From NCBI GenBank assembly GCA_964635015.1, contig CAZWMS010000006.1:1-51329 (forward strand): a DNA stretch of 51,329 nt, in the 5' to 3' direction. Origin of the DNA: CAJWPI01 sp964635015 (GTDB taxonomy: Bacteria; Pseudomonadota; Gammaproteobacteria; Magnimaribacterales; Magnimaribacteraceae). This document shows positions 43,019 to 49,917 of the stretch, in pieces. The notes below the pieces were generated by a model. It saw nothing but the letters and a program-made list of their open reading frames with translations, did no database searches and was not told the origin of the DNA. Each line of letters starts with the position of its first letter. The stretch's first letter is position 1. A program made the position numbers and the translations under genes.

Positions 43019-44299
43019 CTATTTCTTTAAATCTTTCTTTAATTTTAAAATTAATTCTTCTAAAGAGTAAGATTTTTGATTTGATCCATTCCTTAGCTCT
43101 TTAAATGAAATCTTATTTTCTTCTATTTCCTGTGCTCCTAAGATTAGGGCAACCTTTGCACCAGACTTATCAGCTCTTTTAAACTGAGAACCAGCGCTTG
43201 TAGCCTCTAAATTAACCTTTATAGATAAATTGGGTATATTTTTTCGTATTTCTTCTGACACTAAGATAGCCTGTTCAAAACCCTTTTCTTCTAGGCAAAT
43301 AAAAAAACAATCGACATCTGGTTTAGAAAAAACTGTTTTGTTGCTAACTTCTTCTATAAGTAAAATTAATCTTTCAAGACCTATTGAAAACCCCACTGCA
43401 GGACAAGGTTCACCACCCAAAAGCTCAACTAGATTATCATACCTTCCCCCTCCACATATTGTATCTTGAGCGCCTAATTTTTTTGTTTTCCACTCAAAAA
43501 CAAGCATATTGTAATAGTCCAGCCCTCTTACTAATTTTTCATTTACTTTAAAAGTAATATTCCCTTTCAATAATAAGTCTTGAAGACTTTCAAAATGTTT
43601 TAGTGATTGTTTATCAACAAATTTAAGTACTCCAGGAGCTTCAACCAACATCTCTAGAATCTCCTTTGACTTTGAATCCAAAATACGTAAAGGGTTTTCT
43701 TTTAAGATTCTTTTAGAATCATTGTCTAAATCCCCTAAATAAGGGTCAAAATATTTTTGTAAGGAAGATTTATATTTATTTCTAGATTCTAAATCTCCGA
43801 GAGAATTTATTTCTAATTCAACTTCGCTCTGAACACCTAATGTAGTCCATAAACTAGATGAAAGAAATATCATTTCTGCATCTATGTAATGTTCTTTAAA
43901 GCCATAGGCTTCAACACTAGCTTGATGAAACTGTCTTTTTCTTCCTTTTTGAGGTCTTTCATACCGAAACATAGGACCCATGTACCAAAGACGAGGTGAA
44001 TCAACTCTTAATAAATCGTTTTCTAAACCTGCCCTCACACACCCAGCAGTTCCTTCCGGTCTTAAGGCTAAATCTGTACCTTTTTTATCTTTAAAACTGT
44101 ACATTTCTTTAGAAATTATTTCAGTAGAAGTTCCTACTGAAGTTAAGAATAGCTCTGATTTTTCAACTAGAGGAAATCTAACTTCTTGGTACCCATACGA
44201 ATCAAAACTAGATCTCAAATGGTCTTCAACATATTGCCAGATTTTAACTTCTGAAGGAGTTAAATCACTCATTCCTCTTATAGATTTTATTTTTGACAT
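43019..44299 (-). CDS. hisS: Histidyl-tRNA synthetase
   Basis: About 426 residues from the ATG at 44299, whose product starts MSKIKSIRGMSDLTP; a GTG two codons earlier is also possible. Class II motif 2 is WYMGPMFRYERPQKGRKRQFHQ around 106-127, the histidine motif LVRGLDYYNMLVFEWK lies near 258, and GGGRYDNL follows near 283. The C-terminal anticodon domain ends in Lys-rich sequence. It is cytoplasmic and 13 bases after ispG on the minus strand. Confidence 0.98.
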   Translation of the reverse strand: MSKIKSIRGMSDLTPSEVKIWQYVEDHLRSSFDSYGYQEVRFPLVEKSELFLTSVGTSTEIISKEMYSFKDKKGTDLALRPEGTAGCVRAGLENDLLRVDSPRLWYMGPMFRYERPQKGRKRQFHQASVEAYGFKEHYIDAEMIFLSSSLWTTLGVQSEVELEINSLGDLESRNKYKSSLQKYFDPYLGDLDNDSKRILKENPLRILDSKSKEILEMLVEAPGVLKFVDKQSLKHFESLQDLLLKGNITFKVNEKLVRGLDYYNMLVFEWKTKKLGAQDTICGGGRYDNLVELLGGEPCPAVGFSIGLERLILLIEEVSNKTVFSKPDVDCFFICLEEKGFEQAILVSEEIRKNIPNLSIKVNLEATSAGSQFKRADKSGAKVALILGAQEIEENKISFKELRNGSNQKSYSLEELILKLKKDLKK

Positions 44300-44311
44300 T
44301 TTCACTAAGAC

Positions 44312-45421
44312 TTAAGTTGATTTAGCTATTAGAGACTTTTCTTGATTATCTTTGGTTTTCTTTCTAATTAATTTCTCTAGATGATTGACAAGATCCTTAC
44401 TGTCAACTTTATGGTCAGGCACACCATTAATATAAACCAAATTTTGAGGACTAGCCCCAGTTACTCCAATGGAGACATGTTTTGATTCTCCAGGACCGTT
44501 AACATAACAACCAATAACTGCAACATCCAGATGTTCTTTAACATCTTCCAATCTATTTTCTAACTCGTTCATGGTTTTAATTACATCAAAGTTCATTCTT
44601 GAGCAACTGGGACAAGCAATAAAGTTAATTCCCCTTGATCTCAACTTCAGACTTTTAAGAATATCGAAACCTACCTTTACTTCGTCTTCTGGTTTAGAAG
44701 CCAAAGATATTCTAATAGTATCTCCTATGCCGTCTAGTAATAAAGCACCTAAACCAATTGAAGATTTAACTGTCCCTGACCTAAAACCTCCAGCCTCAGT
44801 TATACCTAAGTGCAAGGGTTGATCAATTAATTTAGATATCTTTTTATAACTTTCAATTGTTAAAAATACATCAGAAGCTTTTATACTAAGCTTAAAATTT
44901 TCAAAGTTAAGGGACCTTAAAATTTCAACATGATCTAAAGCAGACTCCACCAAGGCATCAGAATTAGGTTCGCCATACTTTTTCTGCAATCTCTTCTCTA
45001 ATGATCCTGCATTTACTCCTACTCTAATAGGAACATTGTAATCCTTTGCCGCTGATACTACTTGTTTAATTTTATCTTTCTTTCCTATATTTCCAGGATT
45101 TATCCTCAAACAATCTGCTCCCTTCTTAATAACGTCTATTGCCAGTTTATAATCAAAATGGATGTCAGCAATAAGAGGGATATCGGTCTCCTGTTTTATC
45201 TTCCCAAAAGCTTTTGAAGATTCTCTATCTGGAACAGAAATCCTTACTAAATCTGCACCAGCCTCTTTTATCCTATTCACTTGCGACAAGGTTGAGGTAA
45301 TATCTTTAGTATCTGTGTTTGTCATACTTTGAACAGAAATAGGAGCTCCTCCACCTATAGGCACTTTACCTACCATGATTTGTTTAGTTTCTCTTCTGTT
45401 AATCTGACTTGAAAAATTCAT
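44312..45421 (-). CDS. ispG: 4-hydroxy-3-methylbut-2-en-1-yl diphosphate synthase IspG (GcpE)
   Basis: 369 residues. Penultimate MEP-pathway enzyme with a [4Fe-4S] cluster; the ligands are in FIACPSCSRMNFD (two Cys near 268-271) and IGCYVNGPGESKHV (near 303-316). N-terminal TIM barrel with GGAPISVQSMTNTDT near 24-38 and CLRINPGNIG near 105-114. It overlaps rodZ by 23 bases and is followed by hisS, the conserved order. It needs reduced flavodoxin or ferredoxin; fdx is in the isc operon just upstream. Confidence 0.98.
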   Translation of the reverse strand: MNFSSQINRRETKQIMVGKVPIGGGAPISVQSMTNTDTKDITSTLSQVNRIKEAGADLVRISVPDRESSKAFGKIKQETDIPLIADIHFDYKLAIDVIKKGADCLRINPGNIGKKDKIKQVVSAAKDYNVPIRVGVNAGSLEKRLQKKYGEPNSDALVESALDHVEILRSLNFENFKLSIKASDVFLTIESYKKISKLIDQPLHLGITEAGGFRSGTVKSSIGLGALLLDGIGDTIRISLASKPEDEVKVGFDILKSLKLRSRGINFIACPSCSRMNFDVIKTMNELENRLEDVKEHLDVAVIGCYVNGPGESKHVSIGVTGASPQNLVYINGVPDHKVDSKDLVNHLEKLIRKKTKDNQEKSLIAKST

Positions 45422-46241
45422 TACAGGTCCCTTTGGGTAATACTATACAACTTACATTAGTTTCTTTATTTGTGATAGGGGCAAGATTAATTTGTTGTCT
45501 ATTAAAGGTTAATTCTACATTAGGACTGTTGCCAATTAGAATTTTAAATGGGCCTTCACCCTTTAGGTTTATTGAAGATCCTGGTGTTACTAGCCTGTAT
45601 TCCAATAAGGAAATCTTATCCTGTATTTCAATCCAACTTTCCCCAATAAAATTTAATTCTAGAGAATGGGTGATTTTATCTTCAGTTAAAAGCTGTTCTG
45701 TTTCTTTAGAAGGATGAGAACTAGGATTTAGTGACCTATTTGCTGGAGTGAGATTATCAATTTCAGGTAACTCTTCAGGTAAGCTTTTATTAGTTTCAAT
45801 AATCCTTTCAGCAATTAATTCTTCTTCAGAAGCTTTACTATCAAGAGATCCAGATTTATCTTCACCATTCCAAAAAAAAGAGACTATAAAAAATATTATC
45901 AAGGTTGTTATAGTTATTACAAACAAAGAAGTGTAATTTTTCTTCCTCTTAGTTTTTGATATATTTCTTTTCCTTTTTTTTCTTTGATCTTTTAAATATC
46001 TATCATAACCAGCCAAAATTTCTTCTGGATCTAAGTCAAGCTTCTTGGAATAGGACCTTAAATAACCCCTTATGTAGGTAGATCCTGGTAGAGAAGAAAA
46101 ATCATCATTTTCTAAGGCCTCAAGGTATTTCTCTGGTATCCCTAGTTCAGAAGATAATTTTCTGTATCCCCTTCTTCTTTTCTTCTTTCTTGCTTTACTT
46201 AGAATATGTCCTGAATAAAGAGTGTGAATTTCTTCAGGCAT
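45399..46241 (-). CDS. rodZ: Cytoskeletal protein RodZ
   Basis: 280 residues. A helix-turn-helix domain covers about 8-80 (YRKLSSELGIPEKYLEALEN, then PGSTYIRGYLRSYSKKLDLD). A Lys/Arg-rich stretch leads to one transmembrane helix at about 104-122, then an acidic/Ser-Pro linker and a C-terminal DUF4115 beta domain (ESWIEIQDKISLLEYRLVTPG near 207). RodZ bridges MreB and the elongasome. In E. coli rlmN sits before it; here ndk is the neighbour, 15 bases away. Confidence 0.95.
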   Translation of the reverse strand: MPEEIHTLYSGHILSKARKKKRRRGYRKLSSELGIPEKYLEALENDDFSSLPGSTYIRGYLRSYSKKLDLDPEEILAGYDRYLKDQRKKRKRNISKTKRKKNYTSLFVITITTLIIFFIVSFFWNGEDKSGSLDSKASEEELIAERIIETNKSLPEELPEIDNLTPANRSLNPSSHPSKETEQLLTEDKITHSLELNFIGESWIEIQDKISLLEYRLVTPGSSINLKGEGPFKILIGNSPNVELTFNRQQINLAPITNKETNVSCIVLPKGTCNEFFKSD

Positions 46242-46256
46242 AAAAAGATTCTCCTG

Positions 46257-46661
46257 CTACTCTTGTGGAAAAAAATAAGAAATTTCTCTTTCTGCTGACT
46301 TTTCAGAGTCTGAACCATGGACAGCATTAGCATCAATAGATTCTGCAAAATCATATCTTAGTGTGCCTGGTTTGGCTTCTTGCGGATCAGTATTTCCCAT
46401 CAGTTCTCTATATCTAGATACAGCATTATTGCCTTGTAATATCTGGACTTGGATTGGACCAGAAATCATAAACTCTATTAAAGCATTAAAAAAAGGCTTT
46501 CCCTTGTGCTCAATATAAAAACCTTCGGCCTCTTGGCTAGAAAGTTGCATGCGTTTCTTTGAGACGATTTTTAAGCCAGATTTTTTTATTCTAGAACAAA
46601 TCTCATCAGTATGACCTTTAGACACAGCATCTGGTTTTACTATAGAAAGAGTATTTTGCAT
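46257..46661 (-). CDS. ndk: Nucleoside diphosphate kinase
   Basis: About 134 residues starting MQNTLSIVKPDAV from the ATG at 46661; a GTG four codons upstream is less likely. It equalises NTP pools through a phospho-His, located in ANAVHGSDSEKSAEREI near 113-129. SRYRELMGNTDP is near 85-96. Its promoter (46695-46723) overlaps the end of iscX, so ndk can be transcribed apart from the isc operon. Confidence 0.98.
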   Translation of the reverse strand: MQNTLSIVKPDAVSKGHTDEICSRIKKSGLKIVSKKRMQLSSQEAEGFYIEHKGKPFFNALIEFMISGPIQVQILQGNNAVSRYRELMGNTDPQEAKPGTLRYDFAESIDANAVHGSDSEKSAEREISYFFPQE

Positions 46662-46694
46662 TTTTAAAACCACAGGTATCCTGTTGGCGGGCGC

Positions 46695-46723
46695 ATTATA
46701 CTTTCTTAAAAGAAAATAGTTAA
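46695..46723 (-). promoter_or_regulatory. Putative ndk promoter
   Basis: On the minus strand TTAACT (46718-46723) and a perfect TATAAT (46695-46700) are 17 bases apart. The -10 begins about 35 bases before the ndk ATG. The spacer contains the palindrome TTTCTTTTAAGAAA. Confidence 0.6.
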
Positions 46724-46917
46724 TCTAGTTCCTCTATCCAAGCCATTTGGATAGCTTCAAGAATTTTTTCATTAGACTTATTGTTTTCATCTTCAAAATT
46801 CTCTAATTCTGTAACCCATTTGTGTAGATCGGTAAAAAGAATATATCTAGGATCAACCTCTGGAAATTTTTCCATCAAGTCAAAGGCTATATCATGTATA
46901 TCTATCCACTTCATCAC
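46720..46917 (-). CDS. iscX: Fe-S assembly protein IscX (YfhJ)
   Basis: 65 residues, acidic, full family length. Family features are MKWIDIHDIAFDLMEKFP and DLHKWVTELENFEDE, ending IQMAWIEELD. IscX binds IscS and iron and modulates cluster assembly rate in E. coli. Last gene of this isc cluster, 4 bases after fdx. Confidence 0.94.
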   Translation of the reverse strand: MMKWIDIHDIAFDLMEKFPEVDPRYILFTDLHKWVTELENFEDENNKSNEKILEAIQMAWIEELD

Positions 46918-46921
46918 AAAC

Positions 46922-47260
46922 TCATTTAATTTCAGAGACCATGTTTATGGTGTACTTTGGTAGTTCTATCTCTAAATCTTCTGTGCCAACTACTATTTGA
47001 CAGCATAATCTAGATTCTGGCTCAAGACCCCAAGCTTTATCCAGCATATCTTCCTCTGAATCTGAAGCCTCTTCTAATGAATTAAAACCTTTTCTGACAA
47101 TAACGTGACAAGTAGTACATGCACAAGAGAGCTCACAAGCATGTTCAATTGGAATGTCATGATCCAAGAGGGTTTCACAAAGATCTTTTCCTGGGGAGAT
47201 TTCCAATTCTTTTCCTTCTGGGCAAATTTCCTCGTGAGGATATAGCTTTACTTTTGTCAT
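46922..47260 (-). CDS. fdx: [2Fe-2S] ferredoxin of the ISC system
   Basis: 112 residues, the adrenodoxin-like ISC ferredoxin. Cluster ligands are in HACELSCACTTCHVIV (three Cys near 42-51) and LCCQIV near 86-91. It supplies electrons for cluster building on IscU. It lies 28 bases after iscA, where hscB and hscA separate the two genes in E. coli; those genes are absent here. Confidence 0.97.
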   Translation of the reverse strand: MTKVKLYPHEEICPEGKELEISPGKDLCETLLDHDIPIEHACELSCACTTCHVIVRKGFNSLEEASDSEEDMLDKAWGLEPESRLCCQIVVGTEDLEIELPKYTINMVSEIK

Positions 47261-47288
47261 TTTTAAAAATAAAAAAGAAAAAGAAAAA

Positions 47289-47645
47289 CTAATCTATTTC
47301 AAAGCTTTCACCGCAACCGCAGACAGCTTTCACATTTGGATTTAAAAATTTTACTTCTTCGTTTACGCCTTCAGAGACAAAATCTACGGTTGTACCTTTG
47401 AGATAATTAAAAGACTGTGGATCTATACAAACCCTTAAGTCTTCGCAGTTAAATACTAAGTCTTCCTCTTGAACTTCTGCAATAAAGTCCATGGTATAGG
47501 TATAACCAGAACAACCTGAAGCTTCTTCAACAGAAAACCTTATACCCGCATCAGCCTCTTTTGATGAAAGACTATTTTTAAAATGCTCTACAGCAGCACT
47601 CGATAGAGTGAAACCATTTGGATCAAAAGACTCTGCTTGACTCAT
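47289..47645 (-). CDS. iscA: A-type Fe-S carrier IscA
   Basis: 118 residues. The three conserved cysteines are in SGCSGYTYTMDF near 44-55 and the C-terminal AVCGCGESFEI near 107-117. It accepts or carries clusters or iron in the ISC pathway. About 10 residues longer at the N-terminus than E. coli IscA (107), with a small central insertion. Position between iscU and fdx favours IscA over ErpA or SufA. Confidence 0.95.
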   Translation of the reverse strand: MSQAESFDPNGFTLSSAAVEHFKNSLSSKEADAGIRFSVEEASGCSGYTYTMDFIAEVQEEDLVFNCEDLRVCIDPQSFNYLKGTTVDFVSEGVNEEVKFLNPNVKAVCGCGESFEID

Positions 47646-47649
47646 TTTT

Positions 47650-48054
47650 TTATATCTTGGACTCGTAATCTTCTATGGCTTGTCTAATACTATCTTCAGC
47701 TAATACAGAACAATGAATTTTGATTGGTGGTAAATCCAATGCTTCAGCTATGTCAACATTCTTTATATTTTTAGCTTCTTCTAAAGTTTTTCCTTTTAAC
47801 ATATCTACCAATTCACTAGAAGAGGCTATTGCAGACCCACAACCATAAGTTTTGAATTTTACATCTTTTATTACATGAGAATTATCATTGGACTCACATT
47901 TAATCTGAAGCCTCATAACATCGCCACATGCTGGGGCTCCTACCATTCCCGTTCCCACATCACCCTCAGATGGATCCCATCTTCCAACGCTATTTTTTTC
48001 AGGTTCTTTTAAAGTTTTCTCAAACTTATCAATTACTTTCTTACTATATGCCAT
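47650..48054 (-). CDS. iscU: Fe-S cluster scaffold IscU
   Basis: 134 residues. Cluster ligands are in GMVGAPACGDVM (near 35-46), KTYGCGSAIASSS (near 68-80) and the Cys after LPPIKIHC near 109-116. The LPP[V/I]K motif is the HscA recognition site in E. coli. Compared with E. coli IscU it carries about 6 extra residues after the N-terminal helix (FEKTLKEPEKNSVG) and about 3 in the next loop. It follows iscS by 16 bases. Confidence 0.98.
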   Translation of the reverse strand: MAYSKKVIDKFEKTLKEPEKNSVGRWDPSEGDVGTGMVGAPACGDVMRLQIKCESNDNSHVIKDVKFKTYGCGSAIASSSELVDMLKGKTLEEAKNIKNVDIAEALDLPPIKIHCSVLAEDSIRQAIEDYESKI

Positions 48055-48070
48055 TATTTTTCTCCATTAA

Positions 48071-49285
48071 TTAATGTTGAACCCATTCAACTTTATCTAA
48101 ATCCACTCCATCCTTAAACATGTCCCAAAGGGGTGAGAGTTCTCTTAGCTGCATAACTGATTCTTTTACTAGATTGATCGTATAATTAATCTCTTCTTCA
48201 GTTGTAAACCTTCCTATAGCAAACCTAATGGAACTGTGAGCCAATTCATCTTTTAAGCCTAAGGCTCGTAATACATATGAAGGTTCAAGACTGGCTGAGG
48301 TGCAGGCTGACCCTGAAGATACCGCCACATCCTTTAAGGCCATGATTAAAGACTCACCTTCAACAAAGTTGAAGCTTACATTTAAAAACCCTGCAACCCT
48401 ATCATCTATATGACCATTAAGATGAACCTCTTCTATGTCTTTTAACCCTTCCCAAAACTTATCTCGTAAAGATTTTATCTTTAGATTGTCTGAGTCCATC
48501 TCTTCCTTAGCTAGCCTGAAAGCCTCTCCCATTCCAACTATTTGGTGGGTTGGAAGAGTGCCTGATCTCATCCCTCTTTCATGACCACCCCCATGAATCA
48601 TTGCTTCTAGTCTTACTCTTGGCTCTCTTCTCACAAAGAGGGCACCAACACCCTTGGGTCCATAAGTCTTATGTGCAGAAAAAGACATTAGGTCAATTTT
48701 TAGAGAAGCCAAATCAATAGGTACCTTGCCTGTGCTTTGTGCTGCATCAACATGAAAAACTATTCCTTTTTCTCTAGTTATTTCGCCCAGTTCGGCTATA
48801 TTATTGATAACACCAATTTCATTATTAACATGCATTAAAGAAACCAAAATTGTTTCATCCTTAATGTTTTTTATTAACTCTTCTGTAGTAATTATTCCTG
48901 AACTATCAGGATCTAGATAAGTCACCTCAAAACCCTCTCTTTCAAGTTGTCTACAACTGTCTAAGACAGCTTTGTGCTCAATTTTAGAAGTAATAATATG
49001 TTTTCCTTTTTTTCTATAAAACCTAGCAGCCCCTTTAATGGCTAAATTATCAGATTCAGTAGCTCCAGAAGTCCAAATTATTTCTCTATGATCACAATTC
49101 ACCAAAGAAGCTACATTTGCCCTTGCTTCTTCTACAGCTTTTTCTGCCTTCCAACCAAATTCATGAGATCTTGAAGCTGGATTACCATAATTGCCTTCCA
49201 AAGAAAGGCATTCTTGCATTTTAGTCACAACTCTTGGATCTGTAGGTGTAGTAGAAGCGTAATCTAGATAAATAGGTAATTTCAT
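48071..49285 (-). CDS. iscS: Cysteine desulfurase IscS
   Basis: About 404 residues from the ATG at 49285, giving MKLPIYLDYASTTP as in E. coli; a TTG three codons upstream would overlap iscR. This PLP enzyme takes sulfur from cysteine for Fe-S clusters and tRNA thiolation. The PLP Lys is in SFSAHKTYGPKGVGAL near 201-216 and the persulfide Cys in SSGSACTSASLEPSYVLRALG near 322-342, broken here for the text as one continuous motif. It ends WVQH and is followed by iscU. Confidence 0.98.
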   Translation of the reverse strand: MKLPIYLDYASTTPTDPRVVTKMQECLSLEGNYGNPASRSHEFGWKAEKAVEEARANVASLVNCDHREIIWTSGATESDNLAIKGAARFYRKKGKHIITSKIEHKAVLDSCRQLEREGFEVTYLDPDSSGIITTEELIKNIKDETILVSLMHVNNEIGVINNIAELGEITREKGIVFHVDAAQSTGKVPIDLASLKIDLMSFSAHKTYGPKGVGALFVRREPRVRLEAMIHGGGHERGMRSGTLPTHQIVGMGEAFRLAKEEMDSDNLKIKSLRDKFWEGLKDIEEVHLNGHIDDRVAGFLNVSFNFVEGESLIMALKDVAVSSGSACTSASLEPSYVLRALGLKDELAHSSIRFAIGRFTTEEEINYTINLVKESVMQLRELSPLWDMFKDGVDLDKVEWVQH

Positions 49286-49290
49286 AAGTT

Positions 49291-49749
49291 TCAAATAGAA
49301 GCAATAACTGTATTTTGTTTTATATGGGTAGTTTCTTTAAGTAAAGGACTTTCTTCAACTACATCTAATAAAGATTTACTTGATAAAAATTCATTAATTT
49401 CACCATTAAGTTGTGACCAAAGCTCATGAGCAAGGCATTCTTTCCCTGAATTACAATTTGTATTGCCACGACATTGTGTAGTATCCATGTTTGTTTCAAC
49501 AACTTGAACTATTTCTTTTATACTTATATCGCTACTTGATCTAGCTAATCTAAAGCCTCCTTTCGGGCCAGTAGTAGCTTCTAGAATTTCTGCTTTTCTC
49601 AAAACTCTAAACAATTGTTTTAGATAGGGTTCAGGTATATCTTGCCTCCTGGCTACTTCAGACAAAGAAACATAACAGAACCGTGATTCATTAATAGTCA
49701 AGTCTAATAAAGCAGTGACTGCATATCTTCCCTTGGTTGTAAGACTCAT
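49291..49749 (-). CDS. iscR: Fe-S cluster-responsive transcription regulator IscR
   Basis: 152 residues, Rrf2 family. An N-terminal winged helix (MSLTTKGRYAVTALLDL; LSEVARRQDIPEPYLKQLF near 28-46) is followed by the three cluster cysteines in TTQCRGNTNCNSGKECLAHE near 91-110. Holo-IscR represses its own operon when clusters are plentiful. It is the first isc gene, and an IscR-like site overlaps its promoter (49762-49788). Confidence 0.97.
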   Translation of the reverse strand: MSLTTKGRYAVTALLDLTINESRFCYVSLSEVARRQDIPEPYLKQLFRVLRKAEILEATTGPKGGFRLARSSSDISIKEIVQVVETNMDTTQCRGNTNCNSGKECLAHELWSQLNGEINEFLSSKSLLDVVEESPLLKETTHIKQNTVIASI

Positions 49750-49761
49750 ATATTATATTTT

Positions 49762-49788
49762 ATATTTGTGATAAATTTTGTCAACAAT
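49762..49788 (-). promoter_or_regulatory. isc operon promoter with possible IscR site
   Basis: On the minus strand ATTGTTGACAAAATTTATC continues to ACAAATAT, about 13-39 bases before the iscR ATG. TTGACA (49779-49784) is a perfect -35. The GTTGAC half and TATC/TAT spacing resemble the E. coli type 1 IscR site, which also overlaps the -35, but the right half matches poorly. TATAAA or TATAAT further downstream could serve as -10. Confidence 0.4.
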
Positions 49789-49793
49789 AGAGA

Positions 49794-49898
49794 AATTTAT
49801 GTACCTGCACAAATTTTGTACAGTAAATTTTTTTAATTTAAATGTTGGTAAAACAATCTAATTTATGTACCATACGCAATTAATGAAAAAGGTACATT
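49794..49898. repeat. Repeated ATGTACC motifs between iscR and the flavoprotein gene
   Basis: AATTTATGTACC occurs at 49794-49805 and 49860-49871, and its near reverse complement GGTACATTATT begins at 49891. TTTTGTACAG lies at 49815-49824. Four related sites in about 100 bases of a divergent intergenic region suggest an operator for an unidentified regulator. Confidence 0.45.
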
Positions 49899-49917
49899 AT
49901 TAAAATAATAATAAAGT

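Noticed and set aside
49794..49898. Possible CRISPR-like repeats upstream of the flavoprotein
   Set aside because: Only two exact 12-base copies with irregular spacing, and no cas genes; better read as operator sites.
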